DNA of 64,000 nucleotides, taken from NCBI GenBank assembly GCA_907163375.1, contig CAJQUW010007774.1, positions 124,001-188,000 on the forward strand. Direction: 5' to 3'. A program made the position numbers and the translations under genes. The DNA is from Prostheceraeus crozeri (Eukaryota > Platyhelminthes > Polycladida > Euryleptidae). Under the pieces are notes generated by a model that was not told the origin of the DNA, ran no database searches, and saw nothing but the letters and a program-made list of their open reading frames with translations. Positions 23,314 through 34,944 of this stretch are shown piece by piece; position 1 is the stretch's first letter, and every line of letters starts with the position of its first letter.

Positions 23314-23529
23314 TTAACAATGAAGCGATTCTGAATCCTTTTTAGGACAACATGAAAGTTTTTCTTTAACTAACCTCGTAATTACAAACAACAACAAAAA
23401 TGGAGAAATTAGCGATACCAGCGTTCCGATGGACGAACACTTGTAAACCGTTTTCTTCAAACATCTGTTGACTTCAGAGGCACAGCAGCATGCACCGAGA
23501 AGGAAAGCGCACAGGAGGTAATTCCACAT
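23314..23529 (-). CDS. small putative membrane protein inside the foldback (71 aa)
   Basis: Starting at the ATG at 23529 the frame reads a signal-peptide-like start (MWNYLLCAFLLGACCCASEV) and a short Cys/Lys segment. A hydrophobic span follows (IGTLVSLISPFLLLFVI), and then a basic and cysteine-containing tail ending in SESLHC and TAA. The hydropathy pattern suggests a single-pass or secreted small protein. I do not recognise a family. The codons upstream of this ATG are in the foldback arm sequence, so this is the more natural start. It could be a captured host fragment, an element-encoded peptide, or chance. Confidence 0.35.
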   Translation of the reverse strand: MWNYLLCAFLLGACCCASEVNRCLKKTVYKCSSIGTLVSLISPFLLLFVITRLVKEKLSCCPKKDSESLHC

Positions 23530-24268
23530 TGTGATGGTGCAATAGAATTGTGCTGTAATAAATGATGGTTCGGCTGATCTGCAGAGGGTTGGATTTTGCA
23601 GAGATTCCGATGAAATCCTTGAAAACCGTAAAATCAATTTTTCTCGGCAAGTACTTATCCTCCCGTGAAGTCGGACGGCAAACCGTGATCAGTGAATCAA
23701 TTTCATTCTCCTGGTATGTCTGCAGTGATTCTCTGCAAAAATTAGAATTTGAAATTTTAATGCCAGTAGGTGGTTCCGCGAACTTCACAGCGGACCCAGA
23801 TAGAGGAATATCTTTGCAATGCGGGCGAGTTTTGCAAATCTGATTACAGATTTGTTATTAGGAGCTTCAAATTAGTAGGAGAGGATGGATTTTGCTGAGA
23901 AATTCTTTGTATTAAAAAATGGTTCCGCTAACTTCACAATCAGCTTGCAGAAAAAGTGAAATTCAGATTTCCGGGTGAAATCTGCATTGTTTTGAAAGAT
24001 GATCGAGGCACATATTCGTAATCAGCACATCAAAATTGATCGGGTAGTGACCAAAAGAAATTGATTTACTGCGTCGTTCAGCGAGACTCAGCAATTGGTT
24101 CGCTGGATGGTTCGGCTAACTTCACAGCGGAACCACTTTTATCTTTAAACCTGAATTTCTCAAAAACGACTGTGAATTTGTGAAATCTGAGCTCAGATTC
24201 GTAATCAGGAGACTGAAATTGACAACATAGCAGCTGTTTTGATTAGAATTAAGCTATAACAAAAGAAT

Positions 24269-24853
24269 CCTAGTCATTTAGGCCCCAGAAATAATGGTCA
24301 TTTAGGTCCCATGTTCTATGTTATTTTAACTACAAGATTACAGTCAAAACCAAGAAAATGTTATGATACATAGGAGCCATACATTACAGAAATATGCTTG
24401 GTTTCATCGGAGATGCCGCAGATGTGGTATGTTGATTGTTCGAGAATGTCAAAAACACCGGTTCATGATGTTATTTTAGCCACGACGAGTTGCAGCGTGT
24501 ATGAGGTATCAAAAGACTGCAAATTTTCTTAAACCACCAGAAATGTCAATACTTTTACAAGAAATTGTAATAGTTGTAGGGGCCTATTTAATTAATTAAA
24601 TAGCAATAATTCAAAATTAGACCTCATACACGCTGCAACTCGTCGTGGTTAAAATAACATTCTGAACCGGTGTCTTTGACATTCTCGAAACAATCAACAT
24701 ACCACTCCCTAGACAATTCTGCGACATCTCCGATGAAACCAAGCATATTTCTGTAATATGGCTCCTGTTTTGACTGTAGTCTTGTAGTTAAAATAACATA
24801 GAACATGGGGCCTAAATGACCATTATTTCTGGAGCCTAAATGACTGGACACCT
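24269..24853. mobile_element. 585-base foldback/MITE nested in the right foldback arm
   Basis: About 240-base imperfect inverted repeats (shared words GTCATTTAGG, CAGAAATAATGGTCATTTAG, GCAGCGTGTATGAGGT) surround a 110-base AT-rich spacer. The 8-base flank AAAAGAAT occurs at 24261-24268 and 24854-24861. The left foldback arm lacks this sequence, so it is an insertion. No coding sequence. Confidence 0.7.
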
Positions 24854-25086
24854 AAAAGAATAGTTCCTCTGGGTGGTTCCGCTAACTTCACACACGTAAC
24901 ATCCGTGGTTAAAGACATTCTATGTGCTGTACTGAGTCAGAAAGCACTTGATCTGATGCTGTTAAAGACATGGAGAATGTTAATGAATACGCGCGGGCGA
25001 GCGTTTATGGTTTGCGCGTCGTCTACAGTTGTATATGCCATGCCGCTTGAACCACGGATGAACCACTAAGCATGTTCTGTCTTCCC

Positions 25087-25333
25087 TGAACATGAAATTG
25101 AGGTCCTGTCGCATTGCTTAGCCTCTGATACATGCAGATACATGAGACGCAAAGTCTCTATAAGGGCCTACTGTAGAACAGGACTGCCGATCGATGTTGC
25201 AGCAATGTCACGCATAGACGGATGTGTAGGGTCATGTGCAATTACGCGCATGAGCGTGGCATGTCAGCTAGTGCGTCACGATTCTATGATGCAATACCAA
25301 TATAAGTCTGTCCTCCCTCAATTATTTTCCTAG
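25087..25333 (+). pseudogene. possible LINE C-terminal relic
   Basis: The frame reads PEHEIEVLSHCLASDTCRYM then RRKV, resembling the PETxEHxLLxCxxYxxxR zinc-knuckle region that ends many non-LTR retrotransposon polyproteins. No other LINE motif is present nearby, so this is tentative. Confidence 0.28.
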
Positions 25334-26204
25334 TTGATCCGCCGATGTTTTCTATTTTTTGACGAAAAAATGAAAGTTCGGAAAATATTTATCCTTGACT
25401 CTGAAATAATCCGTTCAATCAGTATAAAAGGACGTGTTTCTGAGCATTCCATTTGTCAGAAAAGATCGGTTGACTAGCTATAGGACAGAAATTGGGGAGG
25501 ACAGGCTTAGATCGATGTATCACAAAATCGAGGTGTTCGTATAACAGGTCTATGTATTTTAGAAAGGTTAGATTCTTTAGCCCGTTTAAGCGAAAACCAT
25601 CGGCAGCAATCATGTCACTCAAATTGTTCACTAATGCTCCAAATTAATGCATTATACCGCTTTATTCGTCACATCGAATAACACGCAATGGATCACTTTT
25701 AAAGCTCCGCTCAGTCAGGAGCTAGGGAGATATATACTTCACTTTAAAATTCATCTTCGTCAATTTGATTAGCAATTGTTAGGCCCCTTTGACCACAACG
25801 CTCCTAGCCTATATAAGCTTTTTCTCAATTTGAATATGAGCTAACAACATTAAATTGCGGGATGGGATTATTATAGTCATTTGAGAATTTTGGACTGTGT
25901 TCACTTATCGGTGACCGCTTCATTGCTTATAACCTTTTAAAGTTTGAAAAAGAAATGATTCTATAGTTCACTTTTCCTTTCTCCAAGTTGTAAGCTTATC
26001 ACAATGATTCTGTGACGACATTTCAGAAAAATATTTTTTTGAGTGGGCCCATATGTCCTATATGCCACGTCATGATAATATATATCAAATTGTTTACGTG
26101 GATGACACCCAGTGCAATTCGAGCGAGCGATACAAAAGCACATTCTCAGAAAAATGCTCCCAATTGTATGTCTTTGTGCCTGATTCATTTTGTAAATGCC
26201 TACT

Positions 26205-26832
26205 CCACGGAATTCTAGAGGAGCGGAAGCGAAGGCTGCCAGCACTACTTCTCCACGCAGGCCTGTGAATATGAGTATCCATTTTTCATATTGATTTGTG
26301 AAGAAACATGAAATCAAACCATGCAAATACAGCATAATTACATCGTCAACACACAAGTTGCACATCATTTTTATTTCTTCGACGTTTTACATTGAAGTTT
26401 ACGAAGTCTTCGCTCAGTTGGCAAACTGTCCTTATTAACTAAGGGGTTGACATTTAGCCGTTTCAAAATATTACGCGAAAACAAATTAAACATTTTTCTT
26501 GCCAAAATCTGAAAGCACAAATGTCCTCTAATGCAACATGCATTAGCAAGTAGCGGACAAGAGTCAGATATGACAAATGCTATTGATTTGATGCAGAGTT
26601 CCTGATGCTTATCCTTCCGTATGAAGTCGCCTACCGTCAAAACAGGCGGAAACGGCAACATCATCGATGTGTTTCTCACACAATGCATACATGCACACAA
26701 ACTAGCTGACTTTTCAATCTCGCATTGGAAAAGTAACTCGACACGCTACTGACAATGCCTCGGCCTGCGTTCATGAGCGACCATTTCATTCCTCCAGTAG
26801 CTTTCGCTTCCGCTCCTCTAGAATTCCGTGGC
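26205..26832 (-). mobile_element. possible small element with 32-base inverted repeats and transposase-like tail
   Basis: CCACGGAATTCTAGAGGAGC continues into GGAAGCGAA at 26205-26235 and recurs inverted at about 26796-26832. Between them a - strand frame (26700-26371) ends LARKMFNLFSRNILKRLN and RRLRKLQCKTSKK. That resembles the basic C-terminus of P-element/THAP-type transposases only loosely. The two repeats match almost base for base. Confidence 0.3.
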
Positions 26833-26845
26833 CTACTCGTAGACC

Positions 26846-29261
26846 TGGTTCTTAATAGAAAAATGTGACCGATTATATGGCCTATTACCACGCTGTCCAG
26901 AAAGCACGATATAACGGTTAGGCTGTAATGTTAGTGTTCATATAGCTTACTTGAAAGTTACGAATGCTTTCGAACGATGTAGGGTTCATTAGATGTACGA
27001 CATGATCATACCCATTGAGGCAATTCGAGGCATAATTGATGATGTCATCCACACCATGATTGAAGAGCACCCAAAATTTAGGGTGCTCCTGTGCCGGAAT
27101 ATATGATTCACAGCTTTTATGTGAGGCATACTTAGTAGCGGAGTCTTTAGTCCCGTAGTAAACAAACCAGGGAGAATGGCGAGTTATAGTTCAAATAAGC
27201 CCCCATTAGATATCTGAAGAGATTAAAACAATGTCTGTTTACGGATAATACTGATTTAATCATTTTCTTAATTACTGAGCTATGAAACACATCGCGAAAT
27301 TATGATATCACAGTAGCAAAGATAAAATTCAGAAAAAATCAAATTCAGACAATTTTAAAAAGGCAAGTACATTATGAAACGCTCAGTCAATAAATGTGCG
27401 AGCAATACTCTCTAATCGTACTGAGATACATTTGCAGCCTGATAATTTCGAAGACAAAAATTTAAGAAAATATTTAATCTCAATTGAATCGGTTGATCCT
27501 GATTGTAATGGCTGCAAATTGGCTACATATGGAGGCGAGCTAGTGGATTCAAAAATTTGCTAGCTCTGGTGCTTTTTCGCTAGCCTTTTGCTGATTACGT
27601 ACTCAGGCACAAAATACAAGCGAATGAACCTGGGAAAATCAGCAGTCCTTACGGCTGCACGATCACCAAAACCGCATAATCACATTGCGCATTACACAGA
27701 AAATTGTCTTTTGCAGAGATGTCTCTTTTCCAAAAATCCGGAATTAAACGCTTTTACAGGGCTATATCAAAGTTTAAGTCGATCAGATGTCTGATTGAGA
27801 GTCAGACACAAAATGCAAAATATAAGGAAGTTCCCTTGGCGCTGAATTTCTGTCACTACTATCATTTGCACATAAAGTATATTCGCTGACTTCAAAAAAG
27901 CTAAACATCTGATTTTCATCAAAAGGTTTACGGTGCAGCCTATACGATAACAAAAGAGACTTCATGGTCCTTTATTATATTATGAGACAGGAAAAGAGAA
28001 GGTAATAAAATTATATCTCATGAATTCGTGCACTGCATAGAATGAAATGAGCTATTATATGGAATACATGGACCAAATATAGTACCGTGAAAAATGTGAT
28101 ATTTTGTTAGTATCTTTAATGATTTGAAACGACTGAATTGAGGCGCACGCAGATCAGTTATTAATGCATTAAGGGTATAGCATTGAAAAGGAAACTTCCT
28201 CGTTCAGGAAACTTCAGTTTGCCACGAATGATTAACCAAGTTACAATATAAGAGATCATTAGAAAATTCAGGACATAGCTATAAAATTCTATCACAAGGT
28301 GTAGCAGCCTAACTTTTTCATTTTGAGAATTTTCGTGATGCATAAATATTTCCCATAATCTACTTGCCTTTTTTCTATAAATTTACAAATGATTGCTTCG
28401 ATTCAAAAGATTAATTTCTGTTTCTTTTTTCCAAATACATGATGCAAACATCGAAGATCACAAAAGCTATAAGAAAACTCATCTGTTCATGATATGAAAC
28501 ACGATTTCTATCCGATTGTCAAAGACTGAATTAATAAGTAAAAAATTACCGTTGCACTAAAAAACTATCGCAATTTGTTTGGTGTGAAGAGTGTGGAAGG
28601 GAATTTCACAACATCTTTTTGTGACGAAATGCATCGAAACGTTTTCAAATGGACGTTTATCAATCAATATTTGTCATTTGACAGGGAACTTGTCAACATA
28701 TCGTCTCTCACAAGTGAGACAAATTCTTAACCGTCCAGTCAGTTCACTCTGATCAGCTGTGAATTGTAAGGACTGTGGAGGACAAAAATGTGGCCTTAAG
28801 CAACGTTGGCATTGAATCCGACCACATTCCCAGCAATGGCGCTGAAAGACAAAAGCCAGACAATTTGAATGAGCACAAAAACATCAGTGCAAATTATATA
28901 TGATATTTTTGATGATCAAATGATATATTTGATTTACTTTAAGATAGTAGCAAAACTAATTCTAACTCAGCGAATGCCCTACCGCAAGTTTAGTCAATAT
29001 TTGATCTCGGAATTTCAATGCAAAATAATCGAGTTGTGGTTCTGTAGTAGAAATTCATCGCAAAACGACTAGTAATTCCCTTCTGTGTGTATAGTAATAC
29101 TAATACAACTCCCTACTTTAAAAAGTTTAATCAGTAGGAAGAAACTGTTCGCCAGAACATCTCAGGTTGGAAATAGATCTGCTCAGAACAAGTGTATGTG
29201 CAACAAGGTAACTTAATATTTGCGTGCAAATTAGTTAACACAGCAGATATCTATATCAATT
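26846..29261. other. intergenic, nothing recognised
   Basis: AT-rich with only short ORFs. A small perfect hairpin (GAGCACCC..GGGTGCTC, 27063-27087) is the only structure noted. Confidence 0.5.
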
Positions 29262-30422
29262 TTGGCCAACAAGGTTGGGTCTTGGGTTCACTCTTGGGTT
29301 TTGGGTAGTCTTTGAGGGGGGGATGCCCAAGAATCTTGGGGTGCGGAATCTTGGGTATCCACCCAAGAGTAAAGAAATTGACCATGAATGATCATTTGCG
29401 GTTTCCTTGGAGAAAAATTCTGCCTTTGAATATGACCACATCATATCATAGCAAGTCATCTACATGTAAGCTTGCATGTATGTACATGTAAATATGTAGC
29501 CACACGATATCAACCACACGATTGGTCTTTCTATGATAAAACTGTGCTATCATCAACTTAGATATAGACCTACCGTAAATCTGATAGTTTGTTTAACTAG
29601 CTTTTTAAACTATGCTTTGATTACCTATGGCTTCATTGTGAATTTAATCCATTAAACATGTAATGCATATTGTGTTAGACAGAATCTTTTATATATCATT
29701 TTGCGTGAAATAAAACAAATAATAAATGAAAAAATGCAATGTATTAAACCAATACCTGTATAACGCTTATGCTGTTAAATTGGTATCCTACTACAATTTG
29801 TAGATAACTTGCTTCATATAGCCTCTTGCCTTGAAAGTTAAAAACTTCGGCTTATATTGTTATTCTACTATTAGGCATTTATTAGAGATAGAAAGATATC
29901 GGTATCATTTAATGCAGTGACAATCTTTGATGATTGCTTCTTACGATTAGTGAAAATATCGTTATATCTACATTTGTGCTATTTTCATCTTATACGAGGC
30001 CTGTGTTATGTGTGTTTCGTTTCTCGATTAGACATGTTGTAAGGAATGTAGCTTAGTCATGCATGTTGTTCTAATTAGGAAATTATTAGGCTTTAGACGT
30101 AAACAGGGTTGATGATATTAAGCCCAGAGATAACCTGTGCCGATAATTAAAACTTTTAGCTGAATATTAATATGGCCTTAATTCCGCAATAACAAATTCA
30201 TGTAATAAATAGTAATTAATATGAACATTAAATACATATTAATTGGATAGCAATATGTACAATATGGTATGATTCAAAATATCTTCATGCAATTTTAAAT
30301 CTCAATCAAAATTGCCAACATGTTCTGGAAATTATTGTTCAACTTCATTAGAGAAATAGCCATTCTTGGGTACAATCTTGGGGGTACCCAAGTCCAAGTT
30401 TGGACCCAACCTTGTGGCCAAC
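29262..30422. mobile_element. non-coding element with terminal inverted repeats and CTTGGG subterminal motifs
   Basis: The left end TTGGCCAACAAGGTTGGGTC matches the right end read inward, TTGGCCACAAGGTTGGGTC, with one base difference. Inside both ends the word CTTGGG (or CCCAAG) recurs about ten times in the outer 120 bases of each side, while the 950-base middle is AT-rich and non-coding. I see no convincing target duplication. Class unknown. Confidence 0.55.
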
Positions 30423-30679
30423 GACCCACTTTTTGTAGAGTTACGGTGGCCACATGATCCTTTTAATTTCAACGTTAATTAAAATTTTACAATTCATTGC
30501 GAAATTGTGGATTGCTCACACAAGGAATCGGCCCAGATTTCGAGGGCCATGACTGGGTCCGGCTTTTAATAGACGATTCTTTATTCAGTAGTCATGGATA
30601 TACTCCACTTCTCAAAGCCTGGGGCCACTGATGAATGGTGAAGGAGGTGGTCGCAGTCTAACCACAGATTGTGTCGTTA

Positions 30680-30870
30680 CATCAAGGAATCGAAACGTCC
30701 TCCTACCAAGATGCCCATGGGTCCACTTGAGTCGCCTTCGATCTGGTAATTGGAGATTTGCAGCCTTCATGCATCGGATCGGCTTGTTATCAAATGATTC
30801 CTGCAGGTGCGGCTACCCACAAATACAGGTAAGAGACTACTGCAATGTCATGCATAGACATGCATTGTGA
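30680..30870 (+). pseudogene. LINE C-terminal relic
   Basis: The frame reads LSRLRSGNWRFAAFMHRIGL then SNDSCRCGYP, closely following the LxQLRTGHxxLxxYLHRIG...CxCG pattern near the C-terminus of Jockey/CR1/I-type non-LTR retrotransposon polyproteins. Only about 50 codons survive. Confidence 0.5.
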
Positions 30871-30982
30871 CCTGACCAGTGTAGATTGTGACATGCGAAC
30901 CTGGTTTCGACAGACTGACTTCTCTATTTAACTTTGTCTTCGTTTTGTACGTTCCATACGAATTTATGCCTAGCCCCATATA

Positions 30983-32740
30983 CAGGGTGTCCGTAAAGTC
31001 GCTTGACTTTTAAATTGAATATCTACATGAGAAAGCAATAAACTTTTTTATCACAAGCCATGTTATATTGCGCAACATAAAGGGGAATTTACGAATCTAA
31101 CAGTAAGAAGCTAATATTTGATGATTAAAATGTTCAAATCAAGTGTTCGAAATGATTGCCATCGCAATCAATCGCCGAATAATATCGAAAACACCAGCGG
31201 CAAATTCTTCGCGTGTGACTTCATTGCAGATATCAGTGATCTTCTCACTCAACTGGTCCAGGCTTTGTGGCTTACCATGATGGTATATCTTCGCTTTCAT
31301 CCATCCCCAGAACCAAAAGTCGAGAGGATTCAAATCAGTTGAACATGGAGGCCACTCTCGGTCACATCCTCGACTTATCACGCGATCATCAGATGTCTGG
31401 ACGAGGAAGTTCCGTACCTTTGTTGCAAAGTGGGGTGGGGCACCACCTTGCATAAATATACAGGATGACAGTTTGCGCTTTTGCGCAAGTTGAGGACTCA
31501 CGTGCTCCTTAAGCATCTGGAGATAGGAATCAGCTGTCACTGTGTTGGAGAAGAAAAAAGGTCGTAGTCCAAACTTAGCAGAAAATCCCATCCAGACACA
31601 TAACTTAGGTGAATGAAGGGATTTTTAGATGCATGTTGATGGCTTAACATCTGACCAGATACGGCAATTGTGCGTGTTAACGATCCCATCGAGTGAAAAA
31701 TGCGCCTCGTCAGACCACACAATGTCATCGATTACATTCTGATTGTCGAGAAGCCATCTCGCAAACTCTAAGCGCTTTGGCTTGTCGCCGGCTCAAGTCC
31801 TTGCACGACTTGTAATTTGTACGGGTAAAGTTTTAGTTCATGCCGAAGGATTTTATGGACACTAGTCTTTGAAATGATACCAACCTCTTCTGCCACTTTG
31901 CGAACTGACGTGACTCCTAGCTTTGATTTTGAACTAGTCTCCTCGACGACGCGATTCACAGTTGCAATTGTCATGTCATCCATTGTAGGACGGCCACTGC
32001 GAGGTTTATCATTAACGCTGCCAGTTTCTTCAAACTTTTTGATGATATTTGCAATCGATGTTGTTGTAAAAGGATCTCTGTGAATGCGTCTTTGAGTCTT
32101 AAACATTCGAAGGGCAGCTGTAGCACTTCTATTGCATCCATAGAAGCACTGAACTATCTCTATCCGAGTCTGAAGATCCATTGTTAATAAGATAGGCAGC
32201 GATCGTACCACTTCACATTGAGATTTCGAACATAGCATGACACACGCGTCTTTGTCATTGGTTAGCGAAAACATAAAGTCATAGATATGGGATATGGCAA
32301 TTCTATGCCATGAAGGCTGATTAATTTGACGTTCTCAATTGAAGATGATACGATATGAATCAATCAATGACTAAGCATGTCGTCATGGCTGGTGATGGAA
32401 GTTTCATAGTATTGAATAGGGGAAAATTTTGAGCTATGGCCATAGGTAAGGTTAATTGACATAATTAACAGCACAGCTAATTGACTTAAACATTTTCTGA
32501 AACTGAAGTGAATTCACCAAAGCTTGAGAACTATAATTGCACATATTATATTCATTACAAAAGTGACTGCATGCAGAATGTAAAATTTAAGAAGTTAAAT
32601 AATCGAATATTCATTTCTTATTGCTAGATTCGTAAATTCCCCTTTATGTTCGTAATATAACATGGCTTCTGACGTAAACGTTTATTGTTTACTCATGTAG
32701 ATATTCAATTTAAAAGTCAAGGGACTTTACGGACACCCTG
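30983..32740 (-). mobile_element. DD41D (rosa-like) mariner transposon, inactive copy with both ends
   Basis: Ends CAGGGTGTCCGTAAAGTC on both sides, flanked by TA (30981-30982 and 32741-32742). The terminal repeats extend imperfectly for about 140 bases. Total 1,758 bases. The transposase gene on the - strand fills the middle. Confidence 0.88.
31139..32181 (-). pseudogene. DD41D mariner transposase, inactivated
   Basis: The frame starts MDLQTRIEIVQCFYGC at 32181, with an N-terminal helix-turn-helix and the linker DKPRSGRPTMDD. A frameshift near 31790 leads to the catalytic domain: IVWSDEAHFSLDG holds the first aspartate. A TAA stop interrupts before CVWMGFSAKFG. The second aspartate region reads MQGGAPPHF where the family has QDGAPPH, so that catalytic residue is lost. 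The third lies in DLNPLDFWFWG, 41 residues after the second position, which is the spacing of the DD41D (rosa/Visitor) group. One frameshift, one stop and one lost catalytic residue make it dead. Confidence 0.85.
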
Positions 32741-32742
32741 TA

Positions 32743-33524
32743 CATATATGACCACACGATTTTTAAAATTGTCATGCGTATCGGATTTTCTTACATTAAT
32801 AAAAAACTTCAACTAATAGGCATAAAAAAATAGCTATGCTCAATATTGTATACATATTACATTAATAATAATATCAGTGAAACATTGAATAACTCTACAT
32901 CTTAATTACATGCTATTGCTTATGTGCTTCTAACAGTGAGTGTCATTCTCGTATACGCAGGTTTTCAAATGAAAGCAAGGATATCTGCAAAACCTATGAA
33001 TAGATTCGTTGCGGTGACTGGTGATATCTATGCTGACATTGCGATGTGCAGGTAATTTATCCGACACCTATTTGACTCCATGGTGTGATAATGGGATCAC
33101 TCCCCGCGGATGGAGCATTCAAAGGCACTGATGAAAATACAACAGAACGGGATAATGTCGCTGTTATCACATTAAGTTGGGTGATCACAGCGAAAATTAC
33201 CAACAATTTTTCTCTAGATAATTTAGAAAAATCCCGAATGAATCCCTGACTCAGCTGGGGCCGGTTGCATCTTTGATTATAATTCCACATGAATCATTTT
33301 ACGCGTACCAGTAGGTCATCTTAACGTCAACCACGTAGGTTGTCTGAGATCCCATTTGGCGAGTGTCTATAACTTGAGCAGTTATTGAAAGGGATGGCAA
33401 ATCGAAAAATATTTAGATAAAGAATGCAAACACTCAGGGGATTGAAAATAAAGAAACCACTGAAATAACGAAATTAGTTTGCTTCATTACATACGAATTT
33501 TTCGACTATTTGAATTCTTTGCAT
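32743..33524. other. intergenic, nothing recognised
   Basis: AT-rich spacer between the mariner and the PLE relic; no supported ORF. Confidence 0.5.
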
Positions 33525-34315
33525 AAAAGTATTCAATTTACCATGGAAAATGAACAAGAAAGGCAAATCAAATTTCTCGACGTTATTGTCCACAAAAATG
33601 AAGATAAATTTGGGCTGAATGGACTTTGAAAGACACCAACATTGGTATTCATGCTCCTAACGAATCGTTTGCTCCTTTCAAGTGTAAAACTGCTGCTATG
33701 CGCTCCCTCATTTATCGTGCTAAGCGCCTCTCTAACAAAGATATTTATTTTGATATATTTCTGATATTTTGTGCATATAATAAAGTAGCGTCTATGTTTA
33801 TCAACAACGGTTTTCATGCTATAGTCATCGAGAAAATTAGAGACAAAATTTTGAATTCCGGACCTAGTAATGGCCAAAATTATAATGATTTGGACCGTGA
33901 TCGCATTTATTGGCGACTACCGTATATCAAAGAAAAAGAAAAGCAAACTCTCTAAACTGTTCACTCGATCAATCGCATTTTACCTGACACTTGCAAATTA
34001 TCTGTCGTTTTCGATGCTTTCAAAGCGAGCAAATTGTTTCCGAACAAAGATAAAGTGCCTATGAGTCTCTCCTCTAATCTTGTATACAAATTCAAATGTT
34101 GGCAATGCGACAATTGCTATATTGGCGCACTCGTAGACACTTTATCAGCAAAATTCGTGAACATTTGGAAGGTAGAACTAAAGATGCTGAGATTACCAAA
34201 CACGTTCATAGAAATAGTTATGACAATTTCCAAATAGTTTTTCGCACTAAGTACACGCGCACTGCTGATAGTCTGGTCATGAAACAAATCAATAGTTCAA
34301 CCTTGATGAATTAAC
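33525..34315 (+). pseudogene. Penelope-like element relic (RT thumb to GIY-YIG)
   Basis: Fragments in changing frames follow the PLE order: QIKFLDVIVHKNEDKFG (RT thumb), SKLFTRSIAFY, MLSKRANCFRTK and MSLSSNLVYKFKCWQCDNCY then IGALVDTLSAK. The last is the GIY-YIG start, with VYKFxCxxCxxxYIG. Multiple stops and frameshifts; no ends recognised. Confidence 0.65.
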
Positions 34316-34944
34316 ACGAGTGTTCAGCTCCAATTTTATTGTTTTAGCATTTGGCATTGAATTCCGCAGCTCTAGACGTAATTGTACGTAAATGCAAGTC
34401 AGTTCCTATTGTGTTGTGCGTAATTGAGCTGTGGTACAATGCGGAAAAAGGAAGGCAACAATGTATCCCCTAATGATGATTTCTCTATCTATGCATGTGG
34501 AAGACATTTTTGAAATTTCAATCACCGTATATCTACATGTATATTGATAGCATTGCTGCCCAGTTCATTTCAATTGCGCACAGTATTATTTTACAGCTTT
34601 TTTCGGGCAACAATGTAGGACATTTTCAGGCCCTCAAAAATCCATGCTTATGTTATATTGTTTTTAGCATGTATTCAATTTCTGTGGTTTTAGACGCAAT
34701 TTCCAATAGTTCTTTTAGCTTTGACAAGTTCTCAATTGATGTATTTAATAGTTCTATCTTTATTGCAACTTTGTCCTGATGATATGTCCAATAATGACAT
34801 GAAATCGATCGACCAACATTTGTTGTTTTTGTTTTAAAATCATGATATACGAGCAACAGGTCAGTTTATTCACAAAATATCGCATGTTTCGATACAAGGC
34901 ATGAGGATCAATGGATGTTACGTACTTATAAAAGTGAGCACTTC

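Larger units (their letters stand above)
18737..24897. mobile_element. long foldback transposon with nested insertions
   Basis: The ends are inverted repeats starting ACGTGTGTGAAGTTAGCGGA. The 9-base flank AACATCCGT is present at both 18728-18736 and 24898-24906, a perfect target duplication. The arms are long: left 18737-19109 plus 20400-20697 pairs with right 23616-24268 plus 24862-24897. The arms are interrupted by later insertions: piggyBac in the left arm and a 585-base foldback in the right arm. The middle holds a Penelope-like element and a small ORF on the - strand. A 9-base duplication is typical of Mutator-like elements and of some foldback elements; no MULE transposase is visible, so the class is open. 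Confidence 0.75.

Noticed and set aside
25961-26368. 135-codon minus-strand ORF
   Set aside because: No recognisable domain, no splice boundaries, and composition like surrounding AT-rich DNA.
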